Source of the DNA: CAWVWF01 sp963933885
Lineage (GTDB): Bacteria > Bacteroidota > Bacteroidia > Flavobacteriales_C > GCA-002722245
Length of the DNA stretch: 9,935 bases
Direction of reading: 5' to 3'
Assembly: GCA_963933885.1 (NCBI GenBank)
Contig: CAWVWF010000133.1
Span: 1 to 9,935 of the forward strand
The translations under genes and the position numbers were made by a program. Position 1 is the first letter of the stretch; each line of letters starts with the position of its first letter. Of the stretch, positions 1 to 4,401 are shown piece by piece. Below the pieces are notes generated by a model. That model did no database searches. It was not told where the DNA came from and was given only the letters and a program-made list of their open reading frames with translations.

Positions 1-303
1 TTATATATATATATATATATATATACTGTACCCTGTTAAATATCCTATTACTTTACCATTCGACTCTAGAAGGTCTTTTACTACTTGATATTGTGATGGG
101 GCTAAATCTCCAAAAATTGTTTTTTCAGGCTTATAGTACTTTCCTTTCGATAACTTAGTTATTTTCTCAGAAGTAACCATTCTATTTAAAGCTTTTATTA
201 CAGTTTCTTTCTTATTCACCTCAGTAAGAAAATCCTCATAGGTGAAAACATACCCTTTTGCAAAGGAATTCACTTTATCTCTTATGTAATCAGTAGTTTT
301 CAT
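1..303 (-). CDS. DUF6088 family protein (AbiEi-antitoxin-like), frame ended in TA tract
   Basis: The 100-aa product starts MKTTDYIRDKV and has the winged-helix N-terminal region of DUF6088 proteins. These are common in Bacteroidota and are usually annotated as AbiEi-type antitoxins or regulators beside a nucleotidyltransferase toxin. The segment KGYVFTYEDFLTEVNKK, the KLSKGKYYKP turn and the IGYLTGYSIY stretch fit my memory of the family. Full-length members are about 200 aa. Here the homologous part stops after roughly 92 residues, and the frame runs into the (TA)12 tract as SIYIYIYI and then TAA. I chose the ATG at 301-303 because the family begins MKTTDYI; an in-frame TTG at 328-330 is less likely. 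The rest of the gene and any toxin partner would lie left of position 1. It could be a slipped or phase-off allele, a decayed gene or a contig-end artefact. Confidence 0.7.
   Translation of the reverse strand: MKTTDYIRDKVNSFAKGYVFTYEDFLTEVNKKETVIKALNRMVTSEKITKLSKGKYYKPEKTIFGDLAPSQYQVVKDLLESNGKVIGYLTGYSIYIYIYI
2..25. repeat. (TA)12 dinucleotide microsatellite inside a coding frame
   Basis: Twelve uninterrupted TA units run from 2 to 25, preceded by a T. On the minus strand they encode alternating Ile and Tyr codons and then create the TAA stop at 1-3 of the DUF6088 gene. A pure dinucleotide tract of this length is prone to slipped-strand mispairing. Gaining or losing units would change the downstream reading frame. 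The window begins exactly here, so a contig end or assembly artefact in the tract is also possible. Confidence 0.9.
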
Positions 304-334
304 AACACGATTAATGAACTGATATAACAAAAAA

Positions 335-369
335 GTCCAGTTTGTTAATTAAAAAACTGGACAAAGTTA
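335..369 (-). promoter_or_regulatory. Putative promoter -7 element with overlapping inverted repeat upstream of the DUF6088 gene
   Basis: A perfect 9-bp inverted repeat, GTCCAGTTT at 335-343 and AAACTGGAC at 354-362, surrounds a 10-nt AT loop. On the minus strand the octamer TAACTTTG (reverse complement of 362-369) matches the Bacteroidota -7 consensus TAnnTTTG. That places transcription initiation inside the repeat. I see no good -33 TTTG at the usual spacing. AbiEi-type antitoxins are known to repress their own promoters through inverted repeats, so this dyad is a plausible operator. It could also act as a weak hairpin ending the truncated VapE transcript. Confidence 0.45.
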
Positions 370-392
370 ATGTTTTGTGAAATGATAATAGG

Positions 393-635
393 TTAACAAG
401 CTCCATCCCAATGCGGAAGGCTTTTTAAGTACTCTTTTAGAGGATTGAAATCATTAGTTAGTTTCGAGTTGAGAATCTTTAACAACATAGAATCTGAAGC
501 CTTAAAGCCGTTTATTTGTAAATCAATCCAAATTGAGTTGATAAAAGATTCATCCAACAACACAAACCTTTTCTTTTTTAAGGAACGTACTTCAATTTCT
601 AATGTTAATGTATTTCTTCTAAATTCATATTTCAA
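393..635 (-). CDS. N-terminal fragment of a VapE/VirE-type replication helicase (truncated)
   Basis: The 80-aa product ends NPLKEYLKSLPHWDGAC. The NPLKEYL-SLP-WDG signature is the linker that precedes the P-loop ATPase core in VapE/VirE-domain proteins of Bacteroidota phages, satellites and mobile islands (usually about 400 aa). The ATPase part is absent: a TAA follows WDGAC at 393-395, and no frame downstream continues the family before the DUF6088 promoter region. The gene therefore looks cut by recombination near 393-402. The start is a TTG at 633-635, supported by a clear AAGGAG ribosome binding site 9 nt upstream, which is unusual in this phylum. It lies 17 nt after the stop of the 191-aa gene and is probably the last gene of the operon. 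A short protein may still be made, but replication activity is not expected. Confidence 0.65.
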   Translation of the reverse strand: MKYEFRRNTLTLEIEVRSLKKKRFVLLDESFINSIWIDLQINGFKASDSMLLKILNSKLTNDFNPLKEYLKSLPHWDGAC

Positions 636-653
636 ATCTAAGTACTCCTTGAT

Positions 654-1229
654 TTACAGAATTGTGTGTTTCTTTCCTGATTCCTTTTTCTTCTTTATTT
701 CTTTATTTCTTTGTGATCTATTAGCATCAGCCCTTTCTTTAATTTTTTCTAATTCCTTTTCAAACTTTCTGTCCCATTCTAAACTCAACAACCGTTTCAT
801 TTCATCACGTTCATCAGCTGGTCTATTTTCCAATCCTTCCCTAAACTGAATAGGAAGTTGAGTTATACCTTCCTTGTTGAAATCAATTGCTTCTTTTTTT
901 AAATCGTCTTTTCCTCTGTTAATCCACATAGGAAAATCTAGTATTCCATGAATAATGCAAAGAGCCTCAAAAACTATAACTCTATCGTATAGCTTTTGAG
1001 ACTCTTGGGATTTTGTTACCCGCATTTCATCCAAATCCATTTGCAAAGTGCTGATTATTCTTTCTGCTATTTGATAGTAGGCGATAATATGTTTAAGCAC
1101 CTCGTTTTGCATGCTCAGAAATTTATCACTCACTTTATCATTGTCCGCCAAATACTGTAAATTATTTTGAAGCAACTTTACCGACCGTTCGAAATTTTTG
1201 ATTGTATTTTCTGAATGATAATCAGACAT
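654..1229 (-). CDS. Hypothetical 191-aa helical protein of the mobile-element early operon
   Basis: I do not recognise this family. The product is mostly predicted alpha-helical and highly charged. Residues about 10-80 are rich in heptad-like leucine and isoleucine spacing and may form a coiled coil. A more hydrophobic stretch covers 83-102 (VIVFEALCIIHGILDFPMWI). Residues about 135-188 are strongly charged and end in a lysine-rich tail (KEIKKKKESGKK) that could contact nucleic acid. There is no signal peptide and no convincing membrane segment. Its ATG overlaps the end of the preceding 63-aa gene by 8 nt (ATGTCTGA), indicating translational coupling, and the VapE fragment follows after 17 nt. 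Its position between HTH regulators and a replication helicase suggests a role in element replication or host takeover, but that is context only. Confidence 0.75.
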   Translation of the reverse strand: MSDYHSENTIKNFERSVKLLQNNLQYLADNDKVSDKFLSMQNEVLKHIIAYYQIAERIISTLQMDLDEMRVTKSQESQKLYDRVIVFEALCIIHGILDFPMWINRGKDDLKKEAIDFNKEGITQLPIQFREGLENRPADERDEMKRLLSLEWDRKFEKELEKIKERADANRSQRNKEIKKKKESGKKHTIL

Positions 1230-1413
1230 TCTCCGGTTGACCTAGTTTATCATAAATAACAGCCACTTGTTTTGGTGTGTAAATACCACGATAATCTCCA
1301 ATTTCGTCTTCGAACGGCTTTCCCCATCTTGCATAAGCTCTAAGATTCACATTGTAATCCTCCGCCATTTCTGTTTTAGTTTTTGCTTTTATTTTAATTT
1401 CGTTTTCATTCAT
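1222..1413 (-). CDS. Small HTH-like protein (63 aa), excisionase/DNA-adaptor type
   Basis: This is a 63-aa protein with the pattern KTKTEMAEDYNVNLRAYARW followed by KPFEDEIG and YTPKQVAVIYDKLG. The first half resembles a helix-turn-helix (MAEDYNVN-LRAYARW), and the second half matches the YTPKQV-xI-xxxLG ending of small DNA-binding proteins in Bacteroidota phages and conjugative elements. Such proteins are variously annotated as HTH, excisionase-like or terminase-small-subunit-like, and I cannot choose between them. Its ATG overlaps the stop of the Cro-like gene by 4 nt (ATGA), and its own stop overlaps the start of the 191-aa gene, so three genes are translationally coupled. An excisionase role would fit an integrated element, but no family-specific residue settles this. 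Confidence 0.65.
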   Translation of the reverse strand: MNENEIKIKAKTKTEMAEDYNVNLRAYARWGKPFEDEIGDYRGIYTPKQVAVIYDKLGQPENV

Positions 1414-1733
1414 TTTACCAAGTCTATTTCGATTGCAAATTTATTTTCTTCTAATTTTTTAAGTTGTACCAAATTGTATTGAGGAATTGGGTAGTTAAAC
1501 ATATCCTCAATTGAGCTTTCTAGGTATTTAGCAATTATGGCTAATTTATCGGCAGACACTTCTGTTTTATCTCCAATCTCCAAATACATCCATTTTTCGA
1601 AAGTTCTTTTTGAAATCTTCAATGCAATTGGCAATTTGTTCTTGGCGATGCAATAGTCCTTATGAGGTAGTTTTTGCATCTTTTGAAGTATCACATACTT
1701 CCTCTCTTTTTCGTTTTTCGAATAGTTTTTCAT
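1410..1733 (-). CDS. Cro-like HTH regulator (107 aa), first gene of the divergent operon
   Basis: This 107-aa basic protein has a probable helix-turn-helix around residues 33-75: a first helix near LPIALKIS, a recognition-like helix SKRTFEKWMYLEIG, then VSADKLAIIAKYLESSIEDMF. The closing AIIAKYLE-SSIEDMF resembles the last helices of XRE/Cro-C1 domains (LxxIAxxLxVsxxxLF). It is transcribed away from the CI-like repressor across a 128-bp shared control region, the classical phage immunity layout. By position it would counter or tune the repressor and control the early operon (63-aa, 191-aa, VapE genes). The match is to fold pattern and context rather than to a named family. The ATG at 1731-1733 is the only good start after the AT-rich leader. 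Confidence 0.6.
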   Translation of the reverse strand: MKNYSKNEKERKYVILQKMQKLPHKDYCIAKNKLPIALKISKRTFEKWMYLEIGDKTEVSADKLAIIAKYLESSIEDMFNYPIPQYNLVQLKKLEENKFAIEIDLVK

Positions 1734-1762
1734 TTTTTTGTTTAAATTTGTCGTTAAAATGT

Positions 1763-1847
1763 AATCCGTTTGCGGATTTTGATGAAATATTACGTAACAA
1801 ATGTAACTTTTTTGATGAAATTTAAAAACTAAACTTTAATTATTTTG
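1763..1847. promoter_or_regulatory. Shared CI/Cro control region with candidate operators and repressor promoter
   Basis: This divergent intergenic region contains three candidate operator features: the perfect dyad AATCCG-TTTG-CGGATT (1763-1778), the palindrome TTACGTAA (1790-1797), and two direct copies of TTTTGATGAAAT (1777-1788 and 1810-1821) spaced 33 bp, about three helical turns apart. The second direct repeat contains a TTTG (1811-1814) that could be the -33 box for the plus-strand repressor, with an imperfect TTATTTTG (1840-1847, one mismatch to TAnnTTTG). The 25-bp spacer is longer than usual. Operator occupancy is inferred from layout. Confidence 0.45.
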
Positions 1848-1861
1848 TTAAAATAATAGTG

Positions 1862-2620
1862 ATGTTCGAACAAAACGTAGTGACTAAAAGGTTTATAGAG
1901 GCTTTCAATAATTTGAAAAAAAATAATGTATTCAAATCTGATTCTGCCTTTGCAAAATCGCTTGACTACACCCCTCAAGCATTACATGAAATCATAAAAG
2001 GCAGAAGAGATCTACCGATGAATGTATTGTATGATTTTGTAAATCAATACAACATCGATCCTCGAGAAATCTTATCTAACAAAGAGTTTACACAAAATAG
2101 TGAAACTCCTTTCCAAACAGTTGTTGTAGATAGCTCTGGAAATGAGAAATGTTTAATAGTAGACAAGAAAGCTTCTGCTGGATATTTAGCAGGGTTTAAC
2201 GATCCTCAGTTCATTCAAGATCTTCCCGTTATTTCCAATCCACCGGGGCTAGAACACAAAAGCATTTGCGGATTCCAAGTTGAAGGTGATTCAATGGAGC
2301 CTAATGTTTATGATGGTGATTGGGTTTTCTGTTCATTAGTTGAAAAACTAGAATGGATTCGTCCTGATTATGTTCACTTGTTGGTTTGTGATGAAGGTAT
2401 TGTTCTCAAAAGAATTGAAGAGATTAATTTAGAAGAAGGATATATCATTTTAAAGTCTGACAATCACAGATACAACTCTTACCAAGTTCCACTTTCAGAA
2501 ATCAAGCAGGTCTGGTTTTTAGAGAAGTCTCTTAACTCTAGATTCCCAAATCATTCTGAGCTTCAGGATAAGGTGGAGAAGTTAGAGAAGGCGCTATTAA
2601 CCGTATTAAATAAGGAATAA
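1862..2620 (+). CDS. CI-type repressor with XRE HTH and S24/LexA self-cleavage domain
   Basis: This 252-aa lysogeny-type repressor has an N-terminal XRE helix-turn-helix at about residues 27-56 (SAFAKSLDYTPQALHEIIKG) and a C-terminal S24 peptidase domain. The likely self-cleavage site is Ala106-Gly107 in KKASAGYLAGF. The catalytic Ser144 is in VEGDSMEP and Lys183 is in GIVLKRIE. The Ser-Lys spacing of 39 is close to LexA's 37. Such repressors keep element genes silent and cleave themselves when RecA filaments form on damaged DNA, so the element is predicted to be SOS-inducible. A short leucine-rich helix (about 234-250) closes the protein and may add an oligomer contact. I chose the ATG at 1862; an in-frame GTG directly before it adds one residue. 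The gene is divergent from the Cro-like operon. All catalytic residues are intact. Confidence 0.9.
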   Translation: MFEQNVVTKRFIEAFNNLKKNNVFKSDSAFAKSLDYTPQALHEIIKGRRDLPMNVLYDFVNQYNIDPREILSNKEFTQNSETPFQTVVVDSSGNEKCLIVDKKASAGYLAGFNDPQFIQDLPVISNPPGLEHKSICGFQVEGDSMEPNVYDGDWVFCSLVEKLEWIRPDYVHLLVCDEGIVLKRIEEINLEEGYIILKSDNHRYNSYQVPLSEIKQVWFLEKSLNSRFPNHSELQDKVEKLEKALLTVLNKE

Positions 2621-2642
2621 TTCGAGATTATCGAATCACGAA
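2620..2642. repeat. Degenerate copy of the TCG-rich palindrome found at 4136-4158
   Basis: Starting at the last base of the repressor stop codon, this 23-bp stretch matches 4136-4158 at 19 of 23 positions and keeps a TTCGA-N5-TCGAA dyad (2621-2635). The copy at 4136-4158 sits in the promoter of the winged-helix gene. Both lie on the same side of the two long direct repeats (2730-2826 and 4299-4396), so they belong to a larger duplicated end structure. It could also act as a weak hairpin after the repressor gene, but there is no T tract. Confidence 0.5.
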
Positions 2643-2729
2643 TTGAAAAAACAACCAAAATCAGACAAGACCATAATCCACCAACCACTTTCAACTGCGT
2701 CAGTATGTGACACTAATTTTACGCTTGGC

Positions 2730-2826
2730 AAACAATTAAATAACAACACATTACAATATAAAAAGAGATGAAAAATAGGATTATAAAAAGTGTTAATTTT
2801 CAAAACCTAAACCCCTTCACCCGACA
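2730..2826 (+). repeat. Left copy of a ~97-bp direct repeat (degenerate attachment-site end)
   Basis: Positions 2730-2805 align without gaps to 4299-4374 at about 68 of 76 bases, including a 31-bp perfect core (2742-2772 against 4311-4341). The following CCTAAACCCCTTCACCCGACA is only loosely related to the tRNA-Pro 3' end in the other copy (about 14 of 22 positions, one gap) but shares the terminal CCCGACA. Upstream, CAGTATGTGACACTAATTTT (2701-2720) resembles CAGTCTGTGGCAGTGAATTTT-type sequence at 4238-4258, so similarity extends further with an indel. I read this as an older, decayed element end. Confidence 0.8.
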
Positions 2827-2835
2827 TTTAAAAAC

Positions 2836-2865
2836 TAACAACTAGATTGTTAAGCTTTTATTTTT
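2836..2865 (+). terminator. Weak hairpin with T-rich tail after the left repeat
   Basis: TAACAA (2836-2841) and TTGTTA (2847-2852) form a 6-bp, AT-only stem with a 5-nt loop. AGC and a T-rich run (TTTTATTTTT) follow on the plus strand. The position mirrors the strong terminator that follows the tRNA-Pro fragment at 4402-4437, so it may be a decayed equivalent. The stem is weak and function is doubtful. Confidence 0.25.
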
Positions 2866-2914
2866 CACGACAAACTTTACGGTTTTTTGTTGTTTTAATT
2901 CAGCATTCGTAAAC

Positions 2915-3604
2915 TTATTCTACAAAACTTTCCAGTATTTTTATTATACGATTAAATCTTGTCGATTGGTCTTCATGGAATAGATTACAAAGTATAGCTT
3001 CTTGCTTGACCTTATCCTTCAAAATCTTTTTAAACTCTTGTATTAAGTACCCTTTTACATTCGAGTCTGATTCTTTTAAAACAGAACCTAAGTCTTTTAT
3101 ATAATTCAAAAGGTAAATTATATCTTCAAAGTCATGACTAAATCTCGGGTCACTTCCTCCTCTATCATTAAACGCAGAAAACTTCGTTGCTAAAAAATAT
3201 GGCAAAGGTAATATTCTAATATCAATTCCATCCAATGAATGTAAAACAGATTGATCAAACCCCAATTCAAACCACTTATTTGCAGGCGCCCATCCAACAG
3301 GTTGAGTTGACATCACATCTACTTTTACATCTTCAAATCTAAACCGACAAACTACATCGTCCTCCGAAGATTGTTTAAATCCCTTTTGATTTAGAACCTC
3401 TCTTAAACTTTCTAACTCTGTAATCGTTGCTATTTGCAAAGTAATATCTACATCCTTTGTAGGCCTAACATCTTCTGCTGATAAATCATTGATATATAAA
3501 CTTACTGTCGCTCCACCAACATAAACAACCTTCTCATTTAAATCACCAAGGGCATTAGCTATTTTCTGAACTGCCAACTTATTGATTTGTGTATTTTTTA
3601 ACAT
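2915..3604 (-). CDS. AbiEii-like nucleotidyltransferase (putative toxin of a two-gene module)
   Basis: The 229-aa protein has the nucleotidyltransferase fold signature: VGGAT at 29-33, the metal-binding pair in TKDVDIT (Asp51, Asp53) and a third acidic residue in VKVDVM (Asp96). C-terminal to this, LATKFSAFNDRGG followed by SHDFEDIIYLLNY (about 138-168) corresponds to the K-x-x-A-x-x-x-R ... D-x-x-D-I motif of AbiEii/AbiGii-type toxins. Known members transfer nucleotides to tRNA or other targets and stop growth during phage infection; the substrate here is unknown. The ATG at 3602-3604 overlaps the stop of the upstream winged-helix gene by 7 nt, so the two are translationally coupled. All expected catalytic residues are present. 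It could instead belong to a nucleotidyltransferase subgroup with another target, and the toxin role is inferred from family and context. Confidence 0.75.
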   Translation of the reverse strand: MLKNTQINKLAVQKIANALGDLNEKVVYVGGATVSLYINDLSAEDVRPTKDVDITLQIATITELESLREVLNQKGFKQSSEDDVVCRFRFEDVKVDVMSTQPVGWAPANKWFELGFDQSVLHSLDGIDIRILPLPYFLATKFSAFNDRGGSDPRFSHDFEDIIYLLNYIKDLGSVLKESDSNVKGYLIQEFKKILKDKVKQEAILCNLFHEDQSTRFNRIIKILESFVE

Positions 3605-4116
3605 AATCGATCTTTTAATAGCTGAATTGCCATTTTCTTTTCTCGCACTTTCCCCACTCTCAATACATCACACAAACTCATTAGCTGATAGAAATACGAA
3701 TCCTTTAAACACGCTTCTGGTAATTTTGGATATAACGGGACTATTTCTTGCCCCCTAACCTCTCCTTCCGGATGTGACCATACGAAATGATCTGAAAAAC
3801 TAATTTCAGTAGACATTGGATTAGCAGAATGTGCTGTATTGATTCCCCTTACCAATGCACCTGGCTTTTGAGGATATGTATATGGTAAACCAAAAGCTAA
3901 AAAATCAATTAAACTCATTTTCATGACTGTCTTCTTATCTTCTGCAATAAGCCGAGCAGTTACCGATCGGTTCAAGCTTTCACTTATTTCGCCTGCACTT
4001 AAACACAATTCATTAGATAAGTCTTTCATCATCCAAGACTCTCCTTTCTTTTCTTTTGAAATGATCTTTAATAAAACTGCTATATCATGTGGTCTCATTC
4101 CTGTATGCTTCTTCAT
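3598..4116 (-). CDS. Winged-helix regulator/antitoxin partner of the nucleotidyltransferase
   Basis: The 172-aa protein has an N-terminal winged helix-turn-helix at about residues 27-60 (KDLSNELCLSAGEISESLNR, then a wing). A conserved-looking C-terminal region follows: LIDFLAFGLPYTYP, the PGALVRGINTAHSANP segment, WSHPEGEVRGQEIVPLYP, and LYQLMSLCD-like and VGKVRE motifs near 142-160. I recall similar proteins in other phyla encoded directly ahead of nucleotidyltransferases, but I cannot name the family. As first gene of the pair it would repress the shared promoter and may neutralise the downstream enzyme, like AbiEi. The TCGCGA-rich palindrome 17 bp upstream of its ATG is the obvious operator. 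An alternative is a host-type MarR/ArsR regulator, but the overlap with the nucleotidyltransferase argues for a dedicated pair. Confidence 0.7.
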   Translation of the reverse strand: MKKHTGMRPHDIAVLLKIISKEKKGESWMMKDLSNELCLSAGEISESLNRSVTARLIAEDKKTVMKMSLIDFLAFGLPYTYPQKPGALVRGINTAHSANPMSTEISFSDHFVWSHPEGEVRGQEIVPLYPKLPEACLKDSYFYQLMSLCDVLRVGKVREKKMAIQLLKDRLC

Positions 4117-4132
4117 AAATGTAAATATAGTG

Positions 4133-4169
4133 ATTATTCGCGATTCGCGAATCGCGAACCGCGAATAAT
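4133..4169 (-). promoter_or_regulatory. 37-bp near-palindromic operator with iterated TCGCGA units
   Basis: The arms ATTATTCGCG (4133-4142) and CGCGAATAAT (4160-4169) are perfect inverted repeats. The centre is filled by further TTCGCGA/TCGCGAA units, so CGCG occurs four times in 37 bp of otherwise very AT-rich DNA. It lies 17 bp upstream of the winged-helix gene's ATG and beside a TATATTTA (minus strand), a possible -7 box. Nested half-sites suggest cooperative binding by several repressor dimers, most simply the winged-helix protein itself. A diverged copy is at 2620-2642. Confidence 0.65.
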
Positions 4170-4230
4170 TCCGCTAAATATAATAAAACAATGAAAAAAC
4201 CATAATCAACTAGTAAACAAACACATACAG

Positions 4231-4250
4231 CTGTGGCAGTCTGTGGCAGT
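4231..4250. repeat. Tandem duplication of the decamer CTGTGGCAGT
   Basis: Two perfect head-to-tail copies occupy 4231-4240 and 4241-4250, within the extended right element end. The left element end has a single related copy (CAGTATGTGACA at 2701). The decamer may be an integrase arm-type binding site or a chance slip duplication. Nothing further supports a function. Confidence 0.55.
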
Positions 4251-4298
4251 GAATTTTCATTTGACGGAGAACTTTATTCGACGTAACTTCGACCACTC

Positions 4299-4396
4299 AA
4301 ACAACTATACAACAACACATTACAATATAAAAAGAGATGAATAACAGGATTAAAAAAAGTGCTAAATTTCAAAATTCGAATCCTGCCACCCCGACA
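4299..4396 (+). repeat. Right copy of the ~97-bp direct repeat, ending in the tRNA-Pro fragment
   Basis: It is partner of 2730-2826 at a constant offset of 1,569 bp, with the 31-bp perfect core at 4311-4341. Identity is high up to TTTCAAAA (4367-4374). The two copies then diverge where this copy switches to tRNA-Pro sequence (4375 onwards). That breakpoint marks the likely junction between element DNA and attachment core. Confidence 0.85.
4375..4396 (+). other. tRNA-Pro 3' fragment: element attachment site (attR-like)
   Basis: The sequence reads as T-loop TTCGAAT (4375-4381), T-stem 3' strand CCTGC (4382-4386), acceptor 3' strand CACCCCG (4387-4393) and discriminator A (4394). CCA is not encoded. 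An acceptor closing in G72 (so C1-G72) with A73 is typical of bacterial tRNA-Pro, and CGGGGTG at the 5' end would be expected. The bases directly upstream (CTAAATTTCAAAA) cannot form the T-stem, and no matching 5' half exists in the window, so this is not a functional tRNA gene. It is best read as the tRNA 3' end left at one border after integration. The intact gene is predicted at the other border. Confidence 0.7.
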
Positions 4397-4401
4397 AACT
4401 A

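Larger units (their letters stand above)
1..4396. mobile_element. Right end of a tRNA-Pro-targeted integrated element (left end outside window)
   Basis: This stretch carries phage-like or satellite-like genes: a CI/Cro-type divergent switch, a truncated VapE-type helicase, a DUF6088 gene and an AbiE-like pair. It ends at a tRNA-Pro 3' fragment with its terminator at 4375-4437. Tyrosine integrases commonly insert at tRNA 3' ends, leaving a 3' fragment at one border and a restored tRNA at the other. The fragment is on the plus strand and has element sequence on its 5' side, so the element extends leftwards past position 1. No integrase, excisionase with a recognisable motif, or structural phage gene is in view, so the class (prophage, ICE, satellite) is undecided. 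The extent is inference. Confidence 0.6.
2827..4396. mobile_element. Candidate ~1.55-kb non-autonomous cassette carrying the AbiE-like pair
   Basis: This segment lies between two direct copies of the same element-end sequence and ends in the tRNA-Pro fragment. It contains only the winged-helix and nucleotidyltransferase genes. Tandem insertion of two elements that share integration specificity would give this pattern of end 1, cargo, end 2, tRNA 3' fragment. There is no integrase inside, so mobility would depend on an enzyme supplied in trans. The alternative is a simple duplication of the island's right end. The boundaries are inferred from the repeats. Confidence 0.4.

Noticed and set aside
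445..849. Plus-strand open frame of 134 codons, Phe/Ser-rich
   Set aside because: Antisense to the VapE fragment and the 191-aa gene, both of which have proper coupling or ribosome-binding signals. Its composition is that of a reverse-strand shadow.
1267..1825. Plus-strand open frames at 1267-1482 and 1610-1825
   Set aside because: Antisense to the overlapping Cro-like and 63-aa genes. Phe/Ser/Cys-rich shadow composition and no domain.
3923..4168. Plus-strand open frame of 81 codons
   Set aside because: Antisense to the winged-helix gene and running through its operator palindrome.
4299..4396. Complete tRNA gene
   Set aside because: Only the T-loop, T-stem 3' strand and acceptor 3' strand are present. 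Upstream sequence has no CGGGGTG acceptor strand, anticodon arm or T-stem partner.
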